DNA from: Muricea muricata
Taxonomy: Eukaryota; Cnidaria; Anthozoa; Malacalcyonacea; Plexauridae
Direction of reading: 5' to 3'
Assembly: GCA_963855995.1 (NCBI GenBank)
Contig: OY979725.1
Coordinates: 2,666,001-2,730,000 of the forward strand
DNA: 64,000 nt
The notes beneath the pieces were generated by a model. The model made no database searches and was not told where the DNA came from. It saw only the letters and a list, made by a program, of their open reading frames with translations. A program made the translations under genes and the position numbers. Every line of letters begins with the position of its first letter. Positions within the stretch are counted from its first letter, which is position 1. Below are positions 26,681 to 39,080 of the stretch, piece by piece.

Positions 26681-26742
26681 GGAGACACCACGTAAGTTTA
26701 TTATCGTAATAATATGCGATAATAAACTTACGTGGTGTTTCC
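26681..26742. repeat. 26-bp inverted repeat hairpin, 10-nt loop
   Basis: Arms 26681-26706 and 26717-26742 differ at one position (GGAGACACC against GGAAACACC). The outer GTGTTTCCAC motif is shared with 60285-60336 and, less exactly, with 9317-9336, suggesting a very small MITE family. Confidence 0.9.
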
Positions 26743-28077
26743 ACAAAATTTAATTTTAATTTGGTATTCACCATGCAAACATACAAGAAACTTATTCTAG
26801 ACACTTTCCATTTATATATGGTTAGACTATTATATGACCGAAACTTTTTTCATGAATGATATAGTTTAAAGAGAGGATGTGACTCGGCAATGGTAAAGTA
26901 AGATCTAATTGTGTCAATCTGGTCCTCAGACCTGACAATTATAAGAAAGTACACCGTAAAATTTTCTGTCATAATGATCACAAACACCATAGAATCCAGT
27001 AACAGTAGACATGTTGAGGGTCGTTCAATTAAGATACATGCTCATGATATAGAAATCTTAAAATTAGGGATGTCATTTTTGCAGGAATCTTTAGAAATTG
27101 ATTTCTTATGTGGTCTATAAACACAGAAACATTTGCATTTGCGTGACCAAATGTTGGGCTGGCTTCGCCACTACAAAATTATGTATATGTTACTTCCTTT
27201 TTCTGTTGAATATACTGAGCAAAATGTACACAGAAGCCAATATATACGGCAATGTTTACCATTAAATTGCTTTTAAGAGCTTGGAAGCTTTCAGTTTGTG
27301 TAGGCGGTGTATTCAAGTATTGTGTACATTTGTATAAGAAAAGATCGGACTTGGCAAGCTGTTTTGCTTTGTCTTGAAATTTTTCTTCTACGACTAAGTA
27401 GAACAACAATGTATCAATTAAACATGCGTGCGCAGTAGTTATTGGTTTCCTAAAATAGAGAAAAAATAGAGTATACAGGCTTCCCATTGTTTTTTCCGCA
27501 GACATCTTGTGATCTTATCAAAACATCTACCACATAATTTGCTTAAAAAATGTACAGTATAGCCAAGTATTGTATATCTGAAGCCAATTTCATGTATACC
27601 GGAAAGGACTATTAAAAAAATATTAATGCACAAGCAGAAAAAAGGATCATTAATGATTCTCAAGCAGCAAGGTAAAGAGCCTGTGGGAGAATGCGCAGTA
27701 GAAAGAGCCTGTGGAAAAATGCGCAATAGTTTTGTAGCAGAATTGCAGCTTCTAGCTCTGTTGTTAATGCAATGCATCAGTAAACAGCATGAAAAAAATG
27801 TCATATATGGAAAATACACTATACAAATTGTATTATATTAACTTGTGTTATGGAGGTAAATTGTATTAGAAATTTATTGGTAACAAGCGACAGAGTGTGA
27901 CAGAATGCTTTTCATTACTGCGCATAATTCCATTCACCATTGCATAAGCCACATTTACCTCTGCCCGAATTGGTTATCAGGACACTTCAAATAATTCATG
28001 TATGTGAAAAAAAATTATAAGAACTTAACATGACATGTACTGCAGTCACTGCCTTTACAACCTGTTCAACTCCTATG

Positions 28078-28133
28078 TACCCTGCGAGGCAGAGGTCTAT
28101 TACGCTCTCAATAGACCTCTACCTCGCAGGGTA
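28078..28133. repeat. 24-bp inverted repeat hairpin, 8-nt loop
   Basis: TACCCTGCGAGG at 28078 through 28101 pairs with 28110-28133 with a single mismatch. It is isolated in AT-rich sequence and GC-rich by comparison. Confidence 0.92.
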
Positions 28134-29788
28134 ACTCCCAGGCATTAGACACTGAAATCTATATCAAGCTTTTTAAGTTAGTGTCCATATTTTTAATATA
28201 TTAGAAATCTGTATGGACATGAAGGCTGGCTAAAATGTTTAGCCACATGTTGCCTTTAGAAAATACTCCAATTTCCTACAAAGACTATAGGCGCATTGAT
28301 ACATCTTAGTTTCCTGTGGTGATATGAATTGTGCAATAATATAACAGTGACATCGAGAATATTAAATCTATATGTATAAGGGTATAGTTTAATACTGGTA
28401 TATTGTATCCAGATAATGAGAGGTTCTATGTTTTTAATTTGTGTGCTTTTAACTGAACTACCGACACTGGCAACGTTAATTCGAGACATTACCATATATA
28501 TAATATAAGTATCACTGAAAAAAAAATATATAAAAAAATAAGTGCATGGCGAATTTGAGCCGCGAACGTTATGTCATGCCTGCATAAAACACCAAACATC
28601 TATTAGGAAAAAGATTGTCATGAACCCAGTACATTATATAGCTTGGTACATATGAATTGTATATATGTGGTTTTGTATCTGCTTTGCAAATATAGAAATC
28701 AATTTACAGTAGCTTATGACGATTGTTCGTCTCTTAATATGATGTCAACTATGTCATGGAATGTAGTTTCCCTTTCCGGGTTTGCAGGTGTGATAAAAAA
28801 TGTCATAAAAGGAAACGGTAAAAATAAGAATAAAGGCCCTCATATCAAGGAAGCGTTTTGGTGGTGATGTTTAGTTTTCCAAAGTTAATTTATTTGTCTA
28901 AGGAAGGTAATTTTAAGCCTTAGAAATCATGTGTACCAAAATATGAGTTAGGGTTTTGTAGTGTTTTAGAAATCAGGCAGATATTTAAATTTATCAGGGG
29001 AGTGCATGTGCTTTTGAAAATTGGAAAATCGCTTCTTGGTTCTTATAAAATGAATAGGTGTTGATGATTATATATACGTTATATTATTGTACGAGTTGAA
29101 CTGTGTCTATATAGATTTGATGAAATTATGTGCATGAAAGATATCTGCATGACAGAAAAGACCAGCATAGATTAATTGGTGAAATATGCGTAGAATTTCA
29201 TGTAGGTGTTTTGTATAACTAAAGTGTCAGTATTTAAAAAGGGTTTACTTAGCATGTTTTGAGAAATTTCACACAGTAAAATATTTAATTGTGCTGGTGC
29301 GCTTAAAATTGTAATTTGATAATTAAACTAATTGAGCACGTATATACATGCATACAGGAACTATTTAATTTTAAGCATTAAAAATAGACTGTCTGTTAAA
29401 AATCGATATTACATGGTTAGAAAAACGCAATTGCGGCAACATTTGTCTTGCATTCGTCATTACACTTTAGCATGTACGTTTTTACGGCATGATATTTGAG
29501 CAGAGGTTATGATGGATGACTATTATACTACCCAATTTAGGGGCAACTACATGCAATTCTAACATCGAAATGGTTAATCTGTGTCGTTTTGTTATAGTGC
29601 TTTTACTTTAAATCACGTATAATGCAGTCTTTAATCTATACACGTAAGTATAGAACCTGCAACATTTTGTTTGTTGCATCCGATGTCTAACACCATGTTT
29701 TGCAATTTTGTTTTAAGATTTCTTTAATGAATGTAGGTCTTTAAAACTTAATATGCAGTATTTTTACTTTTATATATATATATAAAAA

Positions 29789-30084
29789 ATCCAAACATGG
29801 TACAAGAAGCATATTTTGTTTCTTCGATCCATCCAATGATTGCAATGAAACCGAACTTGATCTGCAGGACCATGTTTTGGTTTAAAGATTTGTCAGTGGT
29901 CGTTTAAAGTACAGTATTTTTTATGTAATATATGCAATATATCATATATATTGTATATCATATAATATCATAATATATCATATAATATCATCATGTAATA
30001 TATATATATATATGCACAATCCAAACATTTATAGTACATGGAACATATTTTGTTTCTTCCGTGCAATGATTGCAATGAACCGAA
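29789..30084 (+). repeat. Direct duplication flanking AT microsatellite sequence
   Basis: AATCCAAACAT through ATGATTGCAATGAA occurs at 29789-29856 and 30018-30084; TA and ATATC runs lie before and between the copies. Confidence 0.8.
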
Positions 30085-32003
30085 GTTCTTTAGGATTATT
30101 GCACATGGGGAAATCTATCGTTTCGTTTGAGGATTGACATGAAGGTCTTAGATGTTCATAACTTTATAGTTTCATCACCAGAAAGTTACGGAAATATAAT
30201 TATAGTGATATGTATATTTGGTACATGGTCTCGTGTTGAATCCCTAGATAAGTTGATCTGATAAACCAGATAAAATTATTCTCGTGAAATTATTCGCGAA
30301 TTTAGTAATTTCCACAACTCACCGGGTAGGCGCGAATATATGCCACGAATTTACTGCCATTTTATAAGCCAACCAGACCTGCTTTCTTTGCAATTCTCGT
30401 CTTTTATTCTACTGTATTCCACCAATTCGAATGCTTGATGTAACTTAGTTATAGAAGAAACTGTCACACCAGTACGTTCTAAAATGTCTGTATATATCTC
30501 AATACTTGTCCGTATTTACCATTCCATGACTAATTGGCGTATTTCTCTTCAGGAAATAGGACTAAAACACATAAAAAGAACTGATATTACAACAATATCG
30601 CTATACCCATGAACCTTACGCGTAAAACAGTCATGCAAGGATTTAAGCTTTAGAATATTCCAGACTTCTTCCTTACCTGAGCAACTAAATTTGTGAACAT
30701 TCACAGCATCACCTTATGTAATGTTCTAATTTAACATAACAAAAACGACGTTCAAATTTAAAATTCAGTTTTGCACTCTTGCTGCGTTTCGCATTAAATA
30801 TGGCCACTTTCCCGTTTGAATAGCTCGGAACAATACTTAGTAAGGAACACTCGCTGTGCTATGCAAAAATCACAAAAGATCGATGGAATGAAGAAATTGA
30901 TTTTGTTTAAATTTTAGACTAAAAACCAATACATACAAGCCGACGTATAACCTAAAGATTAACACGGTATAAGTGAAGATAAACAAACAAGTAACTGAAT
31001 TTTGAGTTTGTGATATTTTGATTTTATAGAGTCTGCACGATGCCTAAGTCTTTTGAAGTAAAAACGAAATATTACAGACTGATTCTTATCGTTCGTTATG
31101 TATCACATCTTTCAGTTTGAGTGTTTTGACAGTTGAACTCCAAGAAAAAAGTTTCTTATTTGAACGGTTAACAATCATTTTAAGGCTTGCCTGTTTAGCT
31201 ATCTACGTGGTATCGAAATTGAAGGGATAGTTACGGGTGTTGTCTACACGCTGAGATTCATTGGAAACCATCTAACTGATGTGACCGTGTGTAAAAAGCC
31301 TGGTATATAAATAGCTAACGAATAAATATGCTAATAAAGTAGGCATAACTAAGTAATATAATTCCATGTTCTCAGTACGCGAAATTAAATCTTAATCCAA
31401 GCCCTGAATCTCTAATCAAATCTTTAAATCTTTAATCCATTAAAGTCAAAACATGACAAATAAAACGTTGTTAGGGTTAGGGTTGGGCTTATATTAAGAT
31501 TCATATTCGCCACACTGAGAATATGGAATTATCACCAATTTTGTGTCTTTCTTAAGTTAAAGTATGCTCATTTGAGAACTATACACGTGCACATTGGTTT
31601 TCTATAAGCACAAAAGGTTTTTCCAAAAAGGATTGTCCTTCCTGAGTCTTAAGGCATTGAGCTCGCAAAGCACGGTTGGTGTCTTTCTCAATAACGGTAT
31701 ATTAGTTTGAGGCGTACACTGTAAGTAAACCATGCACTAAATAGTGGTTTATCGTACGAGTGACCTTATTCGGCCATTTCCTAATCGAAACCTCAAAGTT
31801 TGGAAAAGTTTGGAGGACAGTGCTATAGAGAGCACCAACCACGAGACATGGAAACAAATAGTGCAAACAACCTGTGAGACTACTCAGAGATAACGAGGTC
31901 ATTTTTCATATTTTTTGCTCCAATTTTAACTTTCAAACTTTCCTGACACAATGCCTCGTCCATTAAAAAAGTCCATAGATGCTTTGCGGTTGTCTATCGT
32001 CAA

Positions 32004-32254
32004 GGTCATGGCTAAAGGGGATGGACGAGAGGTAGGTTTTCAAGATGGCGGCTGTTTTTCAAGATTCTTAAAACTTGAACGAATCAACAACCAGACATTT
32101 ATAGCATTCCTAAAGCTTACCCTTCCCCTGAACCTAACCACAATGTAGGAATGCTATAAATGTCTGGTTGTTGATTCGTTCTCGTTTTAAGAATTTTGAA
32201 AAACAGCCGCCATCTTGAAAACTTACCTCTCGTCCATCCCCTTTAGCCATGACC
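32004..32254. mobile_element. Foldback MITE with 109-bp arms and 10-bp target duplication (MULE-like)
   Basis: Arms 32004-32112 and 32146-32254 are inverse copies with about four mismatches; the spacer is 33 bp. CTATCGTCAA directly flanks both sides (31994-32003 and 32255-32264). Long terminal inverted repeats with 9-10 bp duplications are typical of Mutator-like elements; the superfamily call is inference. It has no coding capacity and is probably young. Confidence 0.88.
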
Positions 32255-33364
32255 CTATCGTCAAACCTCAACTACACAAAGTTATTTTTCGTTCTCGGTA
32301 TGTAAATTTTAAAACTGTACATTTCCAATCTCGTTTCACTTCATGTTGGTGTCACGTATATAGTCATTGAAGTATTGGTAATTACATATTTTTAGCAACG
32401 CCTTCTTACTTAATTACATTTCATGTTTGGACCTATCTTTCTTGTGTATATCATTAACATTTTAATTGATTGGATTAAGGTCGTACCTTTTCTGCTATAG
32501 CAAAAGTAGCAATTTGTCTTTAAACTTTACGCAGAATGACGGATGACCGCACAATTGTATAAAACTAAAAAGCAGGATTTACAACATTGTGTAATACAAT
32601 TTAGTCACAGTCTCAGATGTAGCTATGCACATTCTGCATGGCTGCATACCGCCTACCGCCATACAGTTATCTGGGGGAATCTTCATGCAATTAGCGTTCT
32701 CGTTTAATAAATTACCGACGCCAACTTTCCTGCATGATATTGATGTATTTTGATTGACCACTTGCAAAACGATTTATTGCCACTTGATATACGAATATGT
32801 GATCGATTCTTGTGTATCATGATCATCTTTGACGTAAGTCTGTAGATGTATCATTGCACGCAATGAAATATTGATCAGCATTTCTTCAGAATAACTACGG
32901 AATGAATGTCATTTTGCAGTATATATAACATAAAGATTCCCCTCATATCCATAGATCTCATAAGCCGTTATGAGATCTATAGTTATTCGTACAGAAAACA
33001 ATGCAGCATTCATTTCGCTGAGCAATCTACATCGATATCTAGTGCATGTTTTCTTGTACTTGTACATGTCATTTGATCATGTACTTCATGCGTGATGTAA
33101 ATTTCCTTCGTCATTTTCGTGCAGTCGATCATAGCCTAGTGCGATAACAAGAAAACGGGTTACAAATCACCTTACATACACTATAGAAGAATTCTCTTCC
33201 TTGTTCCAATGACCGGCATGTAATTATAGTATATGATTGTACTGTAAGTCACATTTACCCCAGACTATAAATGTACGTTGACATAGTATATAAATTTAAA
33301 GTAACTGTATGGACTGAAGCTCTCACTACTGCATGCCAACTTTCATAAGTTGCCCTAGTTAATC

Positions 33365-33430
33365 ACTCCTATGGTTCGAGGGTTTTTCCCGAGGTACTCC
33401 AGCTTTCCTCCCCCACTAAAATTGACACAT
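33365..33430 (+). mobile_element. Fragment of the SINE found at 59443-59655
   Basis: GGTTCGAGGGTTTTTCCC, GAGGTACTCCAGCTTTCCTC and a following TTGACA match the corresponding core of the SINE at 59443-59655. Confidence 0.55.
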
Positions 33431-34098
33431 TCTAGGTAATATATGTGAGAAAATGTAATATGTGCCATTGTGTATGAAGAAGTTGTTAAATCGAGGTAAC
33501 CCCACCATTTCCTTTCAAGGAATGTGTGTATACCTTGACTGAATACTTCGAATATGATCTTAAAATATTGACAATTTTTTACCATAGGAATGTCGTCGTA
33601 TGAATTGACTTTCTATAGACTTCCTTATATACTATGTAAATTATGAATTACGTTAAACTATTGCCAACATTTTGCAAATAACTCACATATTATGTCAATG
33701 TATATTTAGTCGATGAATTCGATTCAGTAAAGTACCCATACTATATTTACATGCTGCACATGGAAGAAGGAAACATTTTCTAGTGATACTTTGAAGAGGT
33801 TGCTGAACAAAATGACGCCATTTCTATTTGCATTCTCCGCATCATACAGGCATGCAACCGTGGTTCCTTGTTCCGTTATTTGTGTCCAATGAGGAACATG
33901 ACGTAATGTTTTTAGTCACGGTTGAACCTATTCCCAGGCCAATATCGTTAAATTTTCCAAATTACATAGTAGCTTTAACACGGATGTCAAGAAGTGTCGA
34001 TTAGGGGTGGGGAATTGTTTTCGAGATACTCAGATAGACAGAGAAAGTTTTTACCGCGGAACTAGTGTTTTGTGCCACATTGCATGCTTGCTTTACAA

Positions 34099-34362
34099 GG
34101 CCTTGATACAGTAGGAAAACTGTGTCCTAAACAAAGTTTCTGAGACAAAAGTTCCTTGTTTCTTTTCGGAAAGGGTTTCTCTGATTAGAGCAATCTTTTA
34201 TTTCTGAAACAAGTTTGCAAAACTTTTTACAGAAGTCGAACAATGAACCATTTATTTGTCGCAGCTCAATTTTTGCTGTTTTCCCACCAAATACACTATT
34301 TGTTTCATAAACCTGTTTTAGAAACTTTGTGTTTCGGAAACTTTTCCTACTGTACCAAGGCC
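34099..34362. mobile_element. 264-bp MITE with inverted ends
   Basis: Left end GGCCTTGATACAGTAGGAAA and right end TTTCCTACTGTACCAAGGCC invert with one mismatch; inner GTTTC-rich words also pair. TTTAC occurs next to both ends and may be a target duplication. The open frame at 34243 lies within it. Confidence 0.8.
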
Positions 34363-34479
34363 TTTACCATAAATAATGCACTTCTGGTCTGTGCATGCAC
34401 AATCGTGCATATACACAGCCACAGACTTGTCGCAAGTTGTCAATTTTGATGACTTGTAACTTTCGTCCACGAGTTGCTA

Positions 34480-34650
34480 CAGCCTTCTCAATTTCATCAC
34501 GTTGCAAGTTGCAACAAGACTGTTGAAATCAATTTAAGCTTTTTGCAACTAGTGATTTGCAGACTTTTACAACTTGTTGAAACAACTTGCAACAAGCCTG
34601 TATGTGCTTTAACAATCAATTTGCAACAAACTTGTATGAGCACGGGATAA
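34480..34650 (-). repeat. Copy of the AACAAG/CTTGTT degenerate repeat family
   Basis: Contains GCAAGTTGCAACAAGACTGT, CAACTTGTTGAAACAACTTG and CAACAAGCCTGTATG. Confidence 0.7.
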
Positions 34651-35069
34651 TTTTTGCCTTTTAAGAATCCTGTTGTAATAAATATTAACTCAAATGAAGC
34701 TATCATAAACTTAATTGTAATGGTAGGTTATTGTAACAAGTTAAAATAACCAAACAGTTTTTAGTCGTTTTATGGAGTAAAATTTATGTAATATGCTGCA
34801 CAAATCCGACGTCAAAAAATCCAACCAAACCTTTTAACACGTGCGTACCAAAAACATTTATATTTCAATAACATTTACATTTTTTTTATATATGTACTAT
34901 TTACAACCAGTTTCCTGTTCAATGATAAAAAATACACGGAATTAATAGCGCAGAATGGCGCTAGTTGTCAAATCAAACAGAAATATATTTTCGCGCATCT
35001 AAACTAGTGAATTCTTCATGAAATATATTTTATTGAATTTCCAAATTGCAGGTGGTTTTATAATTTACA

Positions 35070-35225
35070 TTACTAAAGATGATTACTAAGTTCCAACAAG
35101 TTTCATTAAGGAAAATGAGAGATTTAAGTGTTAAAAACAGGAAAATGGATTTCTATTCAGTATAGCTTGTTCCAGGCCTTTTACCACAGCTAGATAAAGT
35201 TGCCTAGTTCCTGGCCTTTCGATTC
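35070..35225 (+). mobile_element. Foldback family copy (with 58178-58434 and 62849-63152)
   Basis: Shares GATTACTAAGTTCCAACAAG, AAAATGGATTTCTATT and GTTCCAGGCCTTTTAC with the two copies in VPS39 introns. Confidence 0.75.
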
Positions 35226-36037
35226 CGCAAGAAGTGAGGTCGGTAAATTCGAAGCAAGAAAGCCAGCAAAACTTGCAAAGTTGTTCTTCTTTAGTCCATT
35301 TCTGCCTTTCATGATCAGTTTGCGTACTTACAGATGGATTTTGGCTGACATTCTTACTCTGGGATTAAGAATGTAGTTATTTATTTGCACGCTAGGAAGT
35401 ACAAGAGATTACTTTTTTAAAATCATAACTAACGAATTTTGCTAGGCCTCCTTTGTGGGTCCTGAACCGAAACCAACTGCGCACGAGAAGGCCAGGAGCA
35501 AAGCTAGGGTATAGGTATAAATGTTCTGGAACATAGGTCACATAAAATTATCAATCGTCTTTCCAGTAGAATCCTCTTTCTTGAATCTTGATCTTGGCGT
35601 AGTCGTCGCTGGATTAATAATATGGACATCTAATTGAAACTAACGCTATAAGTTATACGCTTCCAGCATCCATGACCAAATTAGAAATATTATGCTAAGA
35701 ATAACACCAAATAATGGTTCCAAAGAATCCCCTGTAAATAGAAGGAAACATTTGGGAAATATTTAGATCTGTGTAGCACCTGGTATGAAGAACGATTTTT
35801 ATTGGTTCTGATTTCTTAATTGACAAACGAAACTTCTACATTTTTAGAACTTTCTCTAATTGATCTGTTCTTTCGAGCCCTGATGTTACAATTCCATAAT
35901 TTTATGTGAAACCTTCGCATATTCCTGATTTTACAGAAAACGACCTGCCAATCTGACAATGCCAGCATTTTTCAATAAATTTATGACTATATCACAACTG
36001 GGTATATAATCCAATATGTTAACTGTTTTTAATTAAG

Positions 36038-36330
36038 AAATGCAATCACCACACAATGATCGCATTCACGACTCAACGTTTCGACACTCCAGTCTGGCGT
36101 CTTCATCAGGGGTGATCTGATGTTGAAATTCGTGACCTTATATACTGACTACATGATGTCATCTGACAACAAAAAGTAAATGTCATCTGCCAATAAAAAG
36201 TAAAGTGCTGTCATTTTGACAGTATATAAGGTTACAAGGTTCAACATCAGATCACCCCTGATGAAGACACTAGACTGGAGTGTTGAGACGTTGGGTCGTG
36301 AATGCAGTCACTGTGTGGCGATTGCATTCG
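36038..36330. mobile_element. 293-bp foldback element with about 105-bp arms
   Basis: Arms 36041-36146 and about 36220-36325 are inverse copies at about 90% identity; TTAAG flanks both sides (36033-36037, 36331-36335). The spacer has two 24-bp units beginning TGTCATCTG. Each arm carries CCTGATGAAGAC, a short hairpin and CGAAACGTTG (or a variant). Confidence 0.85.
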
Positions 36331-38797
36331 TTAAGTCAAACCAGTGTGGCAGTAAATATGTTGGATTTCTCAATAGAATTGTTACACCTGATTGCGGGCT
36401 AGTTCAGGCTCAACAATGCTGAACAACATTGTTGACAACATTGAACGATATGGGCAGCTTTTAAAACATTGTTCAATCCTGTTTTCATCGACCTAGAACT
36501 GGTTGTTTATTTTTTGCTCTATACACGGCCAAAAATTATTAGTTGTAACAGGTTGCGGAAAACAGGACGGAACAGTGATGTTGTTGTGGCCAGCATTGTC
36601 CTTGTGGGGTTTCAAATGTACAAAAGCGACAAAACTTGTAAATAATCGTTTCTGACACGTGAAACGGATTCAGTTTTGGTCATTTTGAACAGTGACATGA
36701 ATTATGACAGCAAACGTTGCGTTTCAAACGGCATATGTCACGTACGTCACAAACGTAAAAAAACTCGCAAAAATGTTCGCGCTAAGAGTTTGGATGCAAA
36801 TCGCTGTATGCCATGCGGTGCCTGCACTACTTTATCTAAAATTAACATAACAGCTTTAACGGAACTTGTTTGCCTTTTGTCGCAACTCAATATAATAATA
36901 TTGATATATTATATGTATTGAACACAATGTTCATTTTTTAATTTTAGCATATTTAAATCAGCACATATATGTATCTGAGCATTTTATTAATATTGTAGCG
37001 CTCCTAAATTATTAAACGCTCGCGTTTTGCGGTCAGATAATTCCAGAAATGGACGTTAATTCGAAATGTCTTAAAAACGAAGTTGGTTTTGGAAATTCGG
37101 CGCTTTTGATTTTCGTCGTGAACTTTTATTATCCAGCCTAGCTAAACGAAGCTCCCTTTTCGGGCATAACTTTTTGATTGCTCGTTAAGCTTTGAAACCA
37201 GCAGGAGTGCAGGAATTGCGAAATATAATTACTTCAAGCTTATCTTGATAAGCTGCGCTTTGGACGTATAGTCAAATAACGTATGTAGTTAATACTGTTT
37301 GTTTTGTAAATTGCATTGAATTAGGTTGCTGATGAATTGCTGATGAACATTATCTGTTATTACATGACTTTATGTACTGAGCAACTCATGTCTTGCCGCG
37401 GCATCTTATTGGTTATACAAAAACGATTGTATTGCTGGCAGCTCAGAAGCTGAAAGCCTGAAAATGTAATCATCGTATTATGTTAATACATCTTTGAGTA
37501 TGCATTATAACTGGGGAAAAAAGGGAGGAAATAATTACGTGTGTATATTGAATATGTCCCTCTGTACGTCATGCACGCAATTAATCTGACTCTAGCCTGA
37601 GCAAACAGGCGCATTTCGCCTAGGCTAATCTGACTCGGGATGTGCAAAAACAGAAAATAGGTTATATTTTTTATGCACATATAGAAACATAGAATTTTTT
37701 ACTCAATTCTGAACCGACAGGAAGAGAATTCGAGATTTCGAACAAGCCCTTCGTCGGAAATTACTTTTCGACAAACGGTGTTTTGCTCGAAAGTCAAATC
37801 TGTTTATATCCGTTCAGTTAAAGATGCAGCTATGTTTTTGTGTGCTTTTGAATGCTAATGGCGACGTTAGTTCGATAAAGTTTTTATGCAAAATTTTTCG
37901 AAGGTGTAAATGAAATTAGACTTTATTGAGTTTAACAACTGCACGCCCGATTTCAGACTGATCTATACCTGTTGTATGACAATGAGTATTGACATATACT
38001 TCTTCACCGAAGTCAATAAATTGCGGGTGAGGTTTCAAAATCGACTTATTCCATGCGTGCTTACTTAATCGCATACATGCACCAGGGTAAGTGTGGAACG
38101 CAAGTAAGAATCTTCTACTGCATTTTGTCGACAAAAAATACCGTTATAGCTAGATATATCTCATTCTGTGGTCATTCGTATCCGTTATCCGATGTGAAAA
38201 TGTTGCCTCAATACGTCTGGGCACTAAGTGTATACTTGTATTGCAAACAAGCTTGTCAATTGAACTTATATTTATGGTAATTTCACAAACAGTATAAATC
38301 ATTAAGAGATTTCAGATACGAGAGACCGAACGCGGGATCGATGGCCAAAACTGCACGGCACGATTTTGACATAGATTGTTGGATTTCATCGCAACGAACA
38401 CGTTTTCTTTGATATAACTTTAATTTTTTAGTTTTGCGCAAAATACACTTGATTTGTCCGAACAAAGGCTTGTTAGTGACAATGTGGCAATTAACTAACC
38501 TTCCCAAATTAATAATGATGTCTCGTCGATATATAAATGTCCAAATGACCACAGAAACGCATCAACCTCTAAAGTTCTAGCTCTACACAAAATGTCTCTC
38601 CGCTTGTAAATGTTGCCGTTTACAGACACTTATGTATTGGCAGTGTACATATGAAATAATCCATGATATATACGCTGTTTAATATCGTACGATAGCTGAA
38701 AATGTGTTGAAAGATAAGGAACATTGACTGAATATGCCGTGTTTCTTTTCGTCTGAATAAGTTTGTCTGTATATTATTTTGCTTTTAAATTTCCTAC

Positions 38798-39080
38798 CTC
38801 CGCCAGATGTATAATTTGCTGTCGAAGTCCCGTATCCCGTCCTTTCTCCTTCCTTCTCGTCGCTGTAATAGTCTTCTTCGAATCGATCATTGTCAGAAGA
38901 ATTGATTTGAACGATGGGCAAGCTGGATCGCTCCCTGTTAGGTAGGCTGTGAGTTCTCTTTGGCCGTACGTTCATTGCTACGATACTGGCCGCCGTCCTA
39001 GGAGTGTTGAGCGATTTGCTTCTTCCCAATTTTAGCTGGTGTGTAGGCACGTCCAAATGCGTTCGTCCCTCCGTCCTCAT
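38798..39080 (-). CDS. Probable first coding exon (exon 1) of the same unrecognised protein
   Basis: ATG at 39080, with an in-frame TGA nine bases upstream, so this is the first possible start in the frame; its -3 base is C, a weak context. The 283 nt give 94 codons plus one base, ending at a good donor (GCGGAG/GTAGGA). The leftover G plus CT from 12431 makes GCT (Ala), joining the two frames without a stop. The peptide has the same style as exon 2: basic, Ser-rich, with RTHSLP (42-47) like RHFSLP and RFHSCP downstream, then an acidic patch (DNDRFEEDYYSDEKEGE). A pyrimidine-rich acceptor (TGATTTCCATTTAG) lies just upstream, near 39100, so a 5' untranslated exon farther up is possible. The link to 12431 rests on phase and composition and spans 26.4 kb; transcript data could place additional exons in between. 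Confidence 0.66.

Larger units (their letters stand above)
12432..38797 (-). other. 26.4-kb intron between the two exons of the unrecognised gene
   Basis: No further coding exon on either strand could be supported here: open frames are short (under about 130 codons), lack recognisable motifs and often cross repeats. The content is repeats described separately. Stretches where I see nothing beyond AT-rich sequence are about 12650-15230, 16170-19680, 21150-23050, 23310-24490, 25340-26680, 26750-28070, 28140-29780, 30090-31990, 32270-33360, 34650-35060 and 36340-38790. Intron status depends on the exon 1-exon 2 join being right; otherwise this is intergenic. Confidence 0.6.

Noticed and set aside
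31468-31490. TTAGGGTTAGGGTT, telomere-like
   Set aside because: Only about two and a half units; too short to claim an interstitial telomere.
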